64,000 nucleotides of DNA. Source: Citromicrobium sp. UBA3494 (lineage in GTDB: Bacteria > Pseudomonadota > Alphaproteobacteria > Sphingomonadales > Sphingomonadaceae). Below the pieces are notes generated by a model that was given only the letters and a program-made list of their open reading frames with translations, did not search any database and was not told where the DNA came from. Both the position numbers and the translations under genes were made by a program. Shown in pieces: positions 28,081 through 36,890 of this stretch (its first letter is position 1; the number at the start of each line of letters is the position of its first letter). Location of the stretch: NCBI GenBank assembly GCA_002377695.1, contig DFQH01000006.1, forward strand, positions 62,001-126,000. The letters run 5' to 3'.

Positions 28081-29702
28081 AGACCGCGCCCCTCTGGCAG
28101 CAGGCGCTGCAGCAGCTCACGCTCCGCCCCATCGGGATCGTTCACCACCTGGGGGTCGATATCGAAGATCATCGTCGCGCGGCTCTGCGGATCATAGGTC
28201 GGCCATCGCGGCAGCGCGGGCGTGTTCGGGTTGCCGCTGCGCGCAAAGGCGATCCAGGCATCGGCCATCAGGTCGGCCATCCGCTGCGTCTCTGCCGTCT
28301 CGGGCCCGGCAAAGCTGGTCGAGCGGGCCACATTGTCGAACACGAAGGCGATATCGAGTGCGTGCGGCGTTTCCAGCCGACCGCCTTCGACCGGAGTCTT
28401 CCAGTCGAGCCGGTACATGTAGACCGGCGCACTCTGCGCGCTCTTGCGTTCCGCCTGCAGCAGCGCGGTGCCGCGATAATTGCGGAAGGTCGCCACCTGG
28501 AAGAACACATCGCTGGCGTCGTATTCAGGATGCGCCGCGCGCATGCCCGCGATCACCTCCTCCACGTCGGCATCGCCCGTGAACGCCTTCAGCTTCGCGG
28601 GCAGCTGATCCCACGTCAGCGAAAAGTTCTCCGGGCTGCCGAGCCCGCCCTGCAGGCGCATCTCGTTGTTGTTGGTGCCCACCAGCAGCGGAATGTCGGC
28701 GGAAACAGGGTTGGCATCGGGCGTATAGGGCTGACGCGTGATCGACCGGCCATCGACGACGGGGCGATAGAACGCACCCCTCGTGCGCGACTTCATCATC
28801 GCGGTGACGAAATCGTCGATCGGCATTGCGGCCAGCTCCTCCACGCTGGAGACGCCTGCGGTTTCCAGCAGGTTCTTCGCCAGCGGAGTGGCCACACGCG
28901 GGGTGAAGCCTGCGAGCGACATGGAACCCGACTGCGCGATGGCCCGGTCGAACAGGCCGCGCGCATCCTCCATCGCCATCAGCGTGGAGACCTTGGCCGC
29001 ACCGCCGGATTCGCCGAAAATGGTCACGTTGTCGGGATCGCCGCCGATTTCTTCCGCATGGTCGCGCACCCATTCCAGCGCCTTGACGATGTCGAGACTG
29101 CCCAGGTTGCCGCTGTCGGCATATTTCGGATCGTCGGTCAGGTCGGCGAGATAGGAATAGCCCAGTGCGTTGAGCCGATGGTTGAGCGTGACGACCACCA
29201 CATCGCCGCGCTCCGCCAGCCGCGAACCGTCATAGCCGTTGCTCGATCCCGAGCCGGTGACGTAGCCCCCGCCATGCAGCCAGACCATGATCGGGCGCTT
29301 CTTCCCGTCTCCAAGGCCACGCGTCCAGACGTTGAGGAACAGGCAATCCTCGCTGGTGCCGACCGTGTTGGCCCAGGATTCGAAGACCGGCACCTCACCC
29401 ATGGGGCGCTGCGGACATTCGCTGCCGAATTCCTTCGCGGGGCGCGTTTCGGTCCAGCCTTGCGGATCGGCTGCCAGCTGGAACCGGCGGCCTTCGGTCG
29501 AGGTCGCATAGCGCACGCCGCGGAAGACGTTGACCGAGTTAGACGCGCCTTCGAGCGTCCCGGATACGGGTCCGTAGCGGGTATCGAGGATCGGCGCGCC
29601 ATTGGCTGTCGCCATCGGAGCCTGCGCCCCGGGCGTCGCGCAAGCGGTCAGCCCCAGCGCGGCGGCTGTGGCCAGACCGGCCCAGAATCTGCGGATGGTC
29701 AT
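28077..29702 (-). CDS. Type-B carboxylesterase, predicted lipoprotein
   Basis: A 541-aa carboxylesterase with lipobox LTAC after IRRFWAGLATAAALG. The triad is GESGGAAK (Ser), GTNNNEMRL (acid) and ETPHALDIAFVFDN (His), with oxyanion motif WLHGGGYVTGSGS. It is closest in overall layout to the 14460-16076 esterase (shared RxTxxLxAERKSA/RLxWETP and [12 protein letters not shown] blocks). The ATG at 29702 follows GAGGGAA; the longer frame to 29987 reads into the DapA-like gene. It is coupled to the next esterase by a 4-base overlap. Two lipid-anchored esterases in one operon suggest stepwise de-esterification near the membrane. Confidence 0.9.
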   Translation of the reverse strand: MTIRRFWAGLATAAALGLTACATPGAQAPMATANGAPILDTRYGPVSGTLEGASNSVNVFRGVRYATSTEGRRFQLAADPQGWTETRPAKEFGSECPQRPMGEVPVFESWANTVGTSEDCLFLNVWTRGLGDGKKRPIMVWLHGGGYVTGSGSSNGYDGSRLAERGDVVVVTLNHRLNALGYSYLADLTDDPKYADSGNLGSLDIVKALEWVRDHAEEIGGDPDNVTIFGESGGAAKVSTLMAMEDARGLFDRAIAQSGSMSLAGFTPRVATPLAKNLLETAGVSSVEELAAMPIDDFVTAMMKSRTRGAFYRPVVDGRSITRQPYTPDANPVSADIPLLVGTNNNEMRLQGGLGSPENFSLTWDQLPAKLKAFTGDADVEEVIAGMRAAHPEYDASDVFFQVATFRNYRGTALLQAERKSAQSAPVYMYRLDWKTPVEGGRLETPHALDIAFVFDNVARSTSFAGPETAETQRMADLMADAWIAFARSGNPNTPALPRWPTYDPQSRATMIFDIDPQVVNDPDGAERELLQRLLPEGRGL

Positions 29703-29721
29703 TTCCCTCGTCCCTCTCGTT

Positions 29722-30921
29722 CTAGTCTTCTGAATAATATGGCAGATCGGCCAGATCGCCTGCGCGCACACCGCGCGCCCAGGCGGCGCGGCCCACCACG
29801 AATTGCTCTTCGGGCGCGTCGGTCGGTTCCAGCCCCGATGCGCGGAAGGCCGCACGCATCGCGGCGCGCGCCCTGGCATCCAGCACGGGGATCGCGCCCT
29901 TGGGAGCGTGCGAGTCGCGCGGCAACAGGCCACCGTTGCCGCCGCCCAGCCACTGGTAATAACGGTTGTGTTGCCACGGATGCGCACCCGCGCGGATCAC
30001 CGGGGCCTGCACGGCGAAGAAATGCGACAGCACGGGCTCGATATCCCGCGCCAGCGCGTCGAGCTTCGCGGTATCGCCCGCCGCGCTGGCGGCGAGCAGG
30101 CGGTTGCCGATTTGCCGCGCGGGCGTCTGCACCGCCTCGGCGTTCCACTGCCCGCTCCAGTCGATGCGAAAATGGCGCGAGAGCAGCGGCAGGAAATCGA
30201 GATTGACCGGCCCCATCGACAGCCGGTCGCCCAGCCGCTGGCACAGCTGCATGGTGGACGTCAGCGAGACGGGCTGCGAGATCTTGACCCCGACCACGTT
30301 CTCCATGTCTGCGACCCTGTCGTACACATCGAGCGGCTGGCCCGCCGGGCCAAGCGCGGGAAAGGCGCGCCGCTCGGTGGCTGCATAGAGCATCACCGGC
30401 AGCGAGGTCGCCGCGATCCGCGCCGCCATCAGGTCGTGCAGCTGGCCCGCGCTGCTCTCTGCCGGATAGGTCGAGGCGAGCAGCACCAGCTGCACGCCCA
30501 TGTCTTCCAGCGCACGCAGCATCGTCAGGTCGGTGTCCACCTTTCCGCTCGGCAGAACGCCATGGACCGGAAGCGCGTCGCCCGCCTCGTCGATCACGAT
30601 GCGGTGGAATTGCGCCCAGCGCGGATCGCCGGGCAATGTCCAGTTGATCATCGGCATCGTGCCGGAGAAGCCTTGCGCAATGGCGTGGCGGACATCGTGG
30701 CGGATCGCCTCCTCGTCCAGCGTCTGGCCATCCTCGAGAAAGCTCGGGAGGAAGAGGTTCATCAACCCGCGCAGGTGCGATGCCGCCCATTTGCGCTGAG
30801 GCGAGCTGGCCGCTGGGGCAAGGCGGCCGCCTGCGGGGGCCAGCGCCTGGACGGCTGGGGCCGCCATCAGCGCCGCCGCCCCTGCCAGCGCGCTCCGCCG
30901 CGAGATCCGCACAGGATGCAA
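29722..30921 (-). CDS. DapA/DHDPS-family aldolase with a Tat-like leader
   Basis: About 399 aa, a TIM-barrel of the dihydrodipicolinate synthase/N-acetylneuraminate lyase family. The Schiff-base lysine is probably that in NVVGVKISQPV, and the tyrosine of the active site that in LPVMLYAATERR. The N-terminus carries ISRRSALAGAAALMAAPAVQA, a twin-arginine leader, unusual because the family is normally cytosolic. A TTG at 30921, after GGGGAGAGGCGGACAT, fits best. A GTG at 30912 and the far ATG at 30999 are alternatives. It is first in the operon with two lipoprotein esterases and divergent from a Tat-leader esterase. Aldol cleavage of an oxo-acid or a hydratase-aldolase step is possible. Confidence 0.83.
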   Translation of the reverse strand: MHPVRISRRSALAGAAALMAAPAVQALAPAGGRLAPAASSPQRKWAASHLRGLMNLFLPSFLEDGQTLDEEAIRHDVRHAIAQGFSGTMPMINWTLPGDPRWAQFHRIVIDEAGDALPVHGVLPSGKVDTDLTMLRALEDMGVQLVLLASTYPAESSAGQLHDLMAARIAATSLPVMLYAATERRAFPALGPAGQPLDVYDRVADMENVVGVKISQPVSLTSTMQLCQRLGDRLSMGPVNLDFLPLLSRHFRIDWSGQWNAEAVQTPARQIGNRLLAASAAGDTAKLDALARDIEPVLSHFFAVQAPVIRAGAHPWQHNRYYQWLGGGNGGLLPRDSHAPKGAIPVLDARARAAMRAAFRASGLEPTDAPEEQFVVGRAAWARGVRAGDLADLPYYSED

Positions 30922-31056
30922 ATGTCCGCCTCTCCCCACGGGCCCAGCCGACACTCTGGCGGTGAACCCGGTATTTGAACCAAAACCATTCGCCCGCATA
31001 AGAGGGGCGCGGCTGGCATACCCTGTTTACGAAAAAGGACTTAACACGCAACTGCA

Positions 31057-31072
31057 ATTGGTTCTAGTGTCA
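31057..31072. promoter_or_regulatory. Shared regulatory motif, copy 3 (ATTGGTT-N4-TGTCA)
   Basis: The site ATTGGTTCTAGTGTCA is in the divergent gap between the DapA-like operon and the Tat-leader esterase. It matches the sites at 22309 and 25181 at all 12 fixed positions. Confidence 0.6.
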
Positions 31073-31098
31073 GTGCAAACAGGCAAGGGAGAATCGGG

Positions 31099-32682
31099 AT
31101 GATGACACGGCGGCAGACACTCGGCGGCGCGCTGGCGCTGGGCGCAGCAACGATGGCGCGGCCTGCGCTGGCCTCCCCCATGTTCCCGGTGGTCGAGACC
31201 GCTCAGGGCAAGCTTCGCGGGTTGCACTCGGGCGGCGTCGCGGTGTTTCGCGGGATCAGCTACGCGGCGGACACCTCGGGCGCGAACCGCTTCATGCCCC
31301 CGCAGCCGGTGGAGCCATGGGCAGGCGTGCGCGACGCGCTCCACTGGACCGATGTGGCCCCGCAGATCCCCGGCGACCGGCGGCACACCTATGCCGACCT
31401 GATCATGGTCGATCGCAATCCTTCGGGCATGGGGGAGGACAATCTCTCGCTCAATCTGTGGTCGCCCGGCGTGGATGCCAACGCGAAGAAGCCGGTGATC
31501 GTCGTGCTGCATGGGGGCGGGTTCTATTCCGGCTCGGGCAATTCGGTGGGGATGGATGGCGAGGCGATGGCGCGCTTCTCCGACAGCGTGGTGATCGCGA
31601 TCAACCATCGCCTCGGCGCATTCGGCTTCCTCCACCTCGCGGAATTCGGCGGGGAAGACTTCGCCACTTCGGGCACGGTGGGGATGCAGGATATCGTCGC
31701 GGCGCTGGGCTGGGTGCGCGAGAACGTGGCGGCCTTCGGCGGCGATCCGGACCGCGTGCTGGTCTACGGCCAGTCGGGGGGCGGCGCGAAGACCAGCGTG
31801 CTGATGGCGATGCCCGGCGGCAAGGGCCTGTTTCACCGGGCGGGCGTGATGAGCGGATCGGCGCTGCGCATGATGCCGCCCGAAATGGCGACCGGCACCG
31901 CGAAACGCCTGATGGACGCGCTGGAAATTGCGCCGGGCGATGTGCGCAAGCTGCAGGAGGTGCCGTGGACCATCCTCCTCGAAACGCAGGCCAAGCTGGA
32001 GGCCGCGGACCGCGCGCGTGGCGAGGCTCCGCGATCCTTCGCCCCGGTGGTCGACGGGATCGCCCTGCCCCGGCACCCCTGGGCCCCGGATGCGCCCGAT
32101 GTGTCCTCCCACGTGCCGATGATCGTGTCCTCCGTCCTCGACGAGCGGTCGTACCGGATGGGCGACTTCTCGATGGACGAAGCCGGGCTGGTGGAGTTCG
32201 CGCGCGAGCGGGTGGGCGACAAGGCGGAGGACGCCGTCGCCGCCTATCGCGCCGAGGACCCGGACGCGAAGCCCTTCATCCTCGCCGCACGGCTCGATTC
32301 CGATCAGACGTTCCGCAAGGGCGCCTTCGCGCAGGCCGAACTCAAGGCGAAGCAGCCCGGCGCGAACGTGTGGACCTATCTGTGGACCGAGCCGAGCCCG
32401 GCAGCCGACGGCCGGTTCGGGGCGGTGCACGGCATCGATGTCGCGCCCAGCCTCTACAACACGCGCGGCGCGCTCAACGGGTCGAGCGCGGCGGCCAACA
32501 GGCTGGCGAAGGCTATCGCATCGAGCTGGGCAGCCTTCGCGGCGAATGGCGACCCGAACAACGAACATGTGCCCGAGTGGAAGCCCTACTCCCCGCCCGA
32601 ACGCGCGACGATGATCTTCGATGAGGATTTGAGGGTGGAAAGCGATCCGCGCAGCGAATTCCGCCAGTACTGGCGGGGCTGA
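31099..32682 (+). CDS. Type-B carboxylesterase with a Tat leader
   Basis: A 527-aa carboxylesterase starting MMTRRQTLGGALALGAATMARPALA, a classical twin-arginine leader, so it should be exported folded. Blocks are LHGGGFYSGSGNS (oxyanion), GQSGGGAK (Ser) and AVHGIDVAPSLYN (His). The acid is probably in VSSVLDERSYR. The ATG at 31099 follows GGGAGAATCGGG. It ends just before a hairpin and converges on a TetR gene. It is the fifth type-B esterase in 18 kb and the only one with a Tat signal. Confidence 0.9.
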   Translation: MMTRRQTLGGALALGAATMARPALASPMFPVVETAQGKLRGLHSGGVAVFRGISYAADTSGANRFMPPQPVEPWAGVRDALHWTDVAPQIPGDRRHTYADLIMVDRNPSGMGEDNLSLNLWSPGVDANAKKPVIVVLHGGGFYSGSGNSVGMDGEAMARFSDSVVIAINHRLGAFGFLHLAEFGGEDFATSGTVGMQDIVAALGWVRENVAAFGGDPDRVLVYGQSGGGAKTSVLMAMPGGKGLFHRAGVMSGSALRMMPPEMATGTAKRLMDALEIAPGDVRKLQEVPWTILLETQAKLEAADRARGEAPRSFAPVVDGIALPRHPWAPDAPDVSSHVPMIVSSVLDERSYRMGDFSMDEAGLVEFARERVGDKAEDAVAAYRAEDPDAKPFILAARLDSDQTFRKGAFAQAELKAKQPGANVWTYLWTEPSPAADGRFGAVHGIDVAPSLYNTRGALNGSSAAANRLAKAIASSWAAFAANGDPNNEHVPEWKPYSPPERATMIFDEDLRVESDPRSEFRQYWRG

Positions 32683-32728
32683 AGACCGCGAACCTGCCGA
32701 GCGGGCTGCGATAGGACCGTTCGAGCGG

Positions 32729-32756
32729 GCCTGACGCGCAGGAGCGTGTCAGGCTC
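32729..32756. terminator. Hairpin between convergent genes (possible terminator)
   Basis: GCCTGACGC pairs with GCGTGTCAGGC, with one bulge, around a 6-base loop. There is no T-run, so termination would be weak. It lies 46 bases past the esterase stop and just ahead of the convergent TetR stop. Confidence 0.45.
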
Positions 32757-32765
32757 TCGCTCGCG

Positions 32766-33440
32766 TCATTCCGGGTCTTTGGAAGCGGGCGCCGCGATAC
32801 CTTCGCGCATCAGCAGGTTGGCGGCGGCGGCCACCTCGTCGCTCCGGTCGGTCTCGCTCCACAGCGAGAACTTGAGGCCCAGGAAAACGTTCATCCCCAT
32901 GATGGCCCAGGCGTGCACTTCCGACAGGTCGTCGCGCAGCTCGCCGCTTGCCATGCCCCGTTCCAGCCGTTCGAAAATGCGCTTCGCCGTCGTTTCGTAG
33001 TGATCTCGATAGATGGCGGGATCGATGAATTCGGACTCATCGATGATGCGATAGATTTCCTTGTTCTCACGGGCGAAGCGCAGGAACGCGGCGAGCGCGG
33101 CGCGCTCTATTTCCATCGCCTTGGTCTCGGTGCTGATCGCCTCGCGCGCGGTCGTCTTCACCTGCTGCCCGAGGTCGCGCACCAGCGCGCGGAAGATCGC
33201 CTCCTTGGTGTCGAAATAGGTGTAGAAACTGCCTAGGGCCACGCCCGCGCGGCGGGTGATGCCCACGATCGACGCCTGGTGGAACCCGTTCTCCGCAAAC
33301 TCGACCTCTGCCGCATCGATCAGTTTGCGCATGGTCCGCCGCCCACGCTCGGTCCGGGGCTGCTTTTCCCCCTCGTGCGAATCCGAAACGTGCGGATCGG
33401 AATTCTGCGATTGCGATGATTGCGCGTCCAGCCTGCTCAT
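32766..33440 (-). CDS. TetR-family regulator
   Basis: About 224 aa. The helix-turn-helix is at about 55-100 (FHQASIVGITRRAGVALGSFYTYFDTKEAIFRALV) behind a polar, Ser/Gln-rich N-terminal tail. The C-terminal half is a helical ligand-binding domain with the TetR_C-type block FARENKEIYRIIDESEF. The ATG at 33440 follows AAGGGGT; the longer start at 33500 would run into the promoter. It is divergent from the alpha/beta hydrolase-receptor pair, and a perfect inverted repeat in the gap is the probable operator. It therefore likely represses that pair and possibly itself. Confidence 0.88.
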   Translation of the reverse strand: MSRLDAQSSQSQNSDPHVSDSHEGEKQPRTERGRRTMRKLIDAAEVEFAENGFHQASIVGITRRAGVALGSFYTYFDTKEAIFRALVRDLGQQVKTTAREAISTETKAMEIERAALAAFLRFARENKEIYRIIDESEFIDPAIYRDHYETTAKRIFERLERGMASGELRDDLSEVHAWAIMGMNVFLGLKFSLWSETDRSDEVAAAANLLMREGIAAPASKDPE

Positions 33441-33482
33441 ACCCCTTGCGTAACCGCCCGTGGCCGCTTGCACAACGATCCA

Positions 33483-33502
33483 AGTTGAAATCCGGTTCAA
33501 CT
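33483..33502. promoter_or_regulatory. Palindromic operator overlapping a promoter
   Basis: Arms AGTTGAA and TTCAACT are perfect 7-base inverted repeats around ATCCGG. The left arm contains TTGAAA (33485-33490), which with a 17-base spacer meets TATAGC (33508-33513), a plausible sigma-70 promoter for the hydrolase gene starting at 33558. A TetR dimer bound here would cover the -35 box. Confidence 0.6.
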
Positions 33503-33557
33503 ATCAGTATAGCGGTCGCAAGACAGGGCTACAAAGGCCCGGGATCTGGGGAAGACG

Positions 33558-34436
33558 ATGCCGTTCGGCGATCATTTCTATCGCAGCAGCGATGGCGAGC
33601 TGACGCTTTATGCGCGCGACTACGCGTCGAGCGGGCCTGCCGTGCTGCTGATGCACGGGCTGACGCGCAATTCGGCGGACTTCGAAGGTCTGGCGAGCGC
33701 GCTTGGCGGCCAGTACCGCCTGATCGTGCCCGACCAGCGGGGCCGCGGGCGCTCGCAGTGGGATGCAGACCCGGCGCGCTATCGCCCCGATATCTACGCG
33801 CAGGACATGCTGGCGCTGCTCGATTCGCTGCAGATCGACCGGGTAGCCACCATCGGCACCTCGATGGGCGGCATCATCGCAATGCTGATGGCGGCGACCC
33901 AGCGCGAACGGCTCTCGGCGCTGGTGCTGAACGATGTGGGGCCGGAAGTTTCCGCCGAAGGACTGTCGCGCATCTCCTCCTATGTCGGCGAGACCGGCCC
34001 CTTCGCCAGCTGGGCCGAAGCGGCGGAGGCCTGCCGCCGCCAGAACGCGGTCGCACTGCCGGATTATTCCGACGCGCAATGGCTGGCGTTCGCGCAGCGG
34101 CTGTGCACGCAGCGGCCCGACGGCTCGATCGCCTTCGCTTACGATCCGGCCATCGCCAAGCCGCTCGCCAATGGGGAAAGCACCGATGCGCCCGACCTCT
34201 GGCCGCTCTGGTCGGCCCTCGACGGACTGCCGATCCTGACGGTGCGCGGCTCCAGTTCGGACATACTCTCTGCCGAAACGGCCCGCCGCATGGGCGCCGA
34301 GCATTCCGGCCCGTTCGAACTGGCCGAGATTGCCGGGCGCGGCCACGCCCCGATGCTGGACGAGCCCGCAGCAACGTGGGCGATCACAGGTTTTCTGAAG
34401 AAATATGCGCAGTCGGCCCACCCGGTCCATGCGTGA
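33558..34436 (+). CDS. Alpha/beta hydrolase
   Basis: A 292-aa hydrolase of the alpha/beta-hydrolase_1 type. The oxyanion segment is LLMHGLTRNSADFEG, the nucleophile elbow is GTSMGG (about residue 98), and the histidine is in AGRGHAPMLDEP near the C-terminus. No signal peptide is seen, so it is cytosolic. The TonB-dependent receptor starts 31 bases downstream, and the pair is likely controlled by the divergent TetR. It may hydrolyse an ester or a C-C bond in the compound imported by that receptor. Substrate unknown. Confidence 0.88.
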   Translation: MPFGDHFYRSSDGELTLYARDYASSGPAVLLMHGLTRNSADFEGLASALGGQYRLIVPDQRGRGRSQWDADPARYRPDIYAQDMLALLDSLQIDRVATIGTSMGGIIAMLMAATQRERLSALVLNDVGPEVSAEGLSRISSYVGETGPFASWAEAAEACRRQNAVALPDYSDAQWLAFAQRLCTQRPDGSIAFAYDPAIAKPLANGESTDAPDLWPLWSALDGLPILTVRGSSSDILSAETARRMGAEHSGPFELAEIAGRGHAPMLDEPAATWAITGFLKKYAQSAHPVHA

Positions 34437-34467
34437 CGAATAGAACAACGTGAGGAGGAGGATACTT

Positions 34468-36792
34468 ATGGCCCAGACCAAGACTACGCTCATCGCCCTG
34501 AAACTGGGGTCCGCACTGGGGGCGCTGATGCTCGCCGTGCCCGCGATGGCCCAGCCGGTGCCCGATGAAACCGAGATCGACGAAACGCCCGACGTCGGCA
34601 GCACGATCGTCGTCACCGCACGGCGCACCGAGGAAACGCTGGAAGACGTCCCGGCCTCCGTCTCCGCCTTCGATACCGCAGCGCTGGAGCGCATCCAGGC
34701 ACAGGACACCACCGGCCTGCAGGGCGCGGTGCCGAACCTCAACATCGTACAGGGCCGCGGGTCTTCCAACGCGACCAACATCTTCATCCGCGGCGTGGGC
34801 CAGCCCGACGCCCTGCAGACCTTCGATCCGGCGGTCGGCGTCTATGTGGACGATGTCTATCTCAGCCGTATTCGCGGGACGCAGCTCGATCTGCTCGACC
34901 TCGAACGGGTCGAGGTGTTGCGCGGGCCGCAGGGCACGCTCTACGGCAAGAACACCATCGGCGGTGCGCTGAAACTGGTGAGCCGCCGCCCGGGTAACGA
35001 TCTGCGCGCCAATTTCGGCGTCAACTACGGCACGTTCGACCAGCTCGATCTCAGGGGCTCGGTGTCCGGCCCGCTCGCCGAGGGCGTATCGGCCGGGATC
35101 GCGGCGATGTATTCGCGGCGCGACGGCTTTGTGGAGGACCGGGTGCTGGCCCGCGACTACAACGACAAGGATACGCTCGCGCTGCGCGGCACCCTTGCGC
35201 TGACGCCGTCCGACGATTTCCGGATCGACCTTTCGGCAGACTACAGTCGCGACGATGCCTCGCTGAACGTGGGCGCGCCGATCAACGAACTTCGGTATCT
35301 GTTCACCGGTCTGGAGCTGCTGCCGCTCGCCGTCGATCCGGAGGATTACGACTACACCGCCCGCACCACGCCGGGCCTGCCCAACTCGACCAAGCTCGAC
35401 CACTGGGGGGCTTCCGCGCGCATGGAATGGGATGTCGGCCCGGAAATCCAGCTGCGTTCGATCACCGCCTACCGCGAACTCGACACCGACGATTACATCG
35501 ATATCGACGCGACCGAGCTGGAAGTGGGCGACGTGTTCGTCGGGGTGGACCAGAACCAGTTCAGCCAGGAATTCCAGTTCGTCTACGACGGCGTCGGCTT
35601 CCAGGCGGTGGCCGGGCTGTATTATCTGCAGGAAAACATCACCTCAGACCAGCGGGCCTTCGCCGACGATCTGGTCGATCTGAGGGGCTTTCGCGCGGTG
35701 AATGCACTGCCCCCCGCCCTGCTTGGCCCGGATGACTTCCCGACCTTCCTGCGGACCATCGCCGACGATCTGCAGACCGACAGCTATGCCGCTTATGCCA
35801 ATGTCGATGTCGAACTGACCGACGCACTCACCCTCGCGGCGGGCATCCGGTATACCTACGAGCAGAAGGACTACTTCCGCACCACCTCCACCTTCTCTTC
35901 CGCGCCCTTCCTCAACAGCGCGGCCCCGTTCGAGTTCGCGCCGAGCGATTCGTGGGACGACGTCTCGCCCATGGCATCGCTGCGCTACGAGTTCAGCCCG
36001 GATGCGAGCGCCTATCTGCGCATCGCCAAGGGCTTCAAGTCGGGCGGCTTCAACGGTCGCGCCAACTCCGCGACCGAGACCAGCGCGTACGAGCCGGAAA
36101 CCGTGCTATCCTACGAAGCCGGTTTCAAGGCCTCCATCGACGGCCAGATCCGCCTCGCCGGTGCGGTGTTCTACAACGACTACGAGGATTTCCAGGCGCG
36201 CGTATCGGGCATCGAGGTCGATCCCATCACCAACGTGCCCACGCCAACGCTGGGTGTACTCAACGCGGGCAAGCTGGAAATCTCCGGCGCCGAGCTGGAA
36301 GTCGCGTGGACCCCGACGCGGGCGTTCCTGCTCGACGCGCAGATCGGCTATCTCGACGCCAAGTACGACGAGTTCGCGGATGACCGCTTCGCCAGCACGA
36401 ATGGCAGCCGCGCCTTCCAGACGCCTGCCTTCGCGCCGGACTGGACCATTCGCCTGGGTAGCCAGTACACGTTCGAATTCGGTGACGGCAGCGATCTGGT
36501 GATCGGCGCCCAGTACAAGTACCGGTCCGAATATGCGCTATCGGTCGACAACACGCTGATCGATTCCACGACCCGCATCGAAGGGCTGTTCGAAGACGGC
36601 TACAGCCTCGTCGATGCACGCGTGGAATGGACCGCGCCGGGCGAGAACTACACGATCGGCGTTTACGGCCAGAACCTGTTCGACGAGCTTTACAAGACCG
36701 ACGGGCAGGAATTCTCCTCGATCGGGAATATCCGCACGGTGTATTTCGGTGCGCCGCGCACCGTCTACCTTCGCCTCACGGCAAGCTTCTGA
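34468..36792 (+). CDS. TonB-dependent receptor (774 aa)
   Basis: An outer-membrane receptor with a Sec signal peptide ending LAVPAMAQP, then a TonB-box-like region GSTIVVTARRTEETLEDVPASVSAF. Plug blocks are FIRGVGQPDALQTFDPAVGVYVDDVYLSR and DLLDLERVEVLRGPQGTLYGKNTIGGALKLVSRRP, the type common to sphingomonad receptors for organic compounds rather than siderophores. The barrel ends TVYLRLTASF with a terminal Phe. ATG at 34468 follows GGAGGAGGATACTT, one of the strongest ribosome sites in the window. It sits in an operon with the alpha/beta hydrolase. Confidence 0.93.
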   Translation: MAQTKTTLIALKLGSALGALMLAVPAMAQPVPDETEIDETPDVGSTIVVTARRTEETLEDVPASVSAFDTAALERIQAQDTTGLQGAVPNLNIVQGRGSSNATNIFIRGVGQPDALQTFDPAVGVYVDDVYLSRIRGTQLDLLDLERVEVLRGPQGTLYGKNTIGGALKLVSRRPGNDLRANFGVNYGTFDQLDLRGSVSGPLAEGVSAGIAAMYSRRDGFVEDRVLARDYNDKDTLALRGTLALTPSDDFRIDLSADYSRDDASLNVGAPINELRYLFTGLELLPLAVDPEDYDYTARTTPGLPNSTKLDHWGASARMEWDVGPEIQLRSITAYRELDTDDYIDIDATELEVGDVFVGVDQNQFSQEFQFVYDGVGFQAVAGLYYLQENITSDQRAFADDLVDLRGFRAVNALPPALLGPDDFPTFLRTIADDLQTDSYAAYANVDVELTDALTLAAGIRYTYEQKDYFRTTSTFSSAPFLNSAAPFEFAPSDSWDDVSPMASLRYEFSPDASAYLRIAKGFKSGGFNGRANSATETSAYEPETVLSYEAGFKASIDGQIRLAGAVFYNDYEDFQARVSGIEVDPITNVPTPTLGVLNAGKLEISGAELEVAWTPTRAFLLDAQIGYLDAKYDEFADDRFASTNGSRAFQTPAFAPDWTIRLGSQYTFEFGDGSDLVIGAQYKYRSEYALSVDNTLIDSTTRIEGLFEDGYSLVDARVEWTAPGENYTIGVYGQNLFDELYKTDGQEFSSIGNIRTVYFGAPRTVYLRLTASF

Positions 36793-36800
36793 TGCGACGG

Positions 36801-36826
36801 GCGGGGGCGGCACACGCTGCCCCCGC
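36801..36826. terminator. GC-rich hairpin after the receptor gene
   Basis: GCGGGGGC pairs perfectly with GCCCCCGC around a 10-base loop, 8 bases after the receptor stop. No T-run follows, so it may be a weak terminator or an mRNA-stabilising stem. Confidence 0.5.
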
Positions 36827-36890
36827 GCCTACCGCTCGCTGCACCCAAACCCTCTTGCGCAGCGCATGATCGCGCGCGGCGCCTCTGGCC

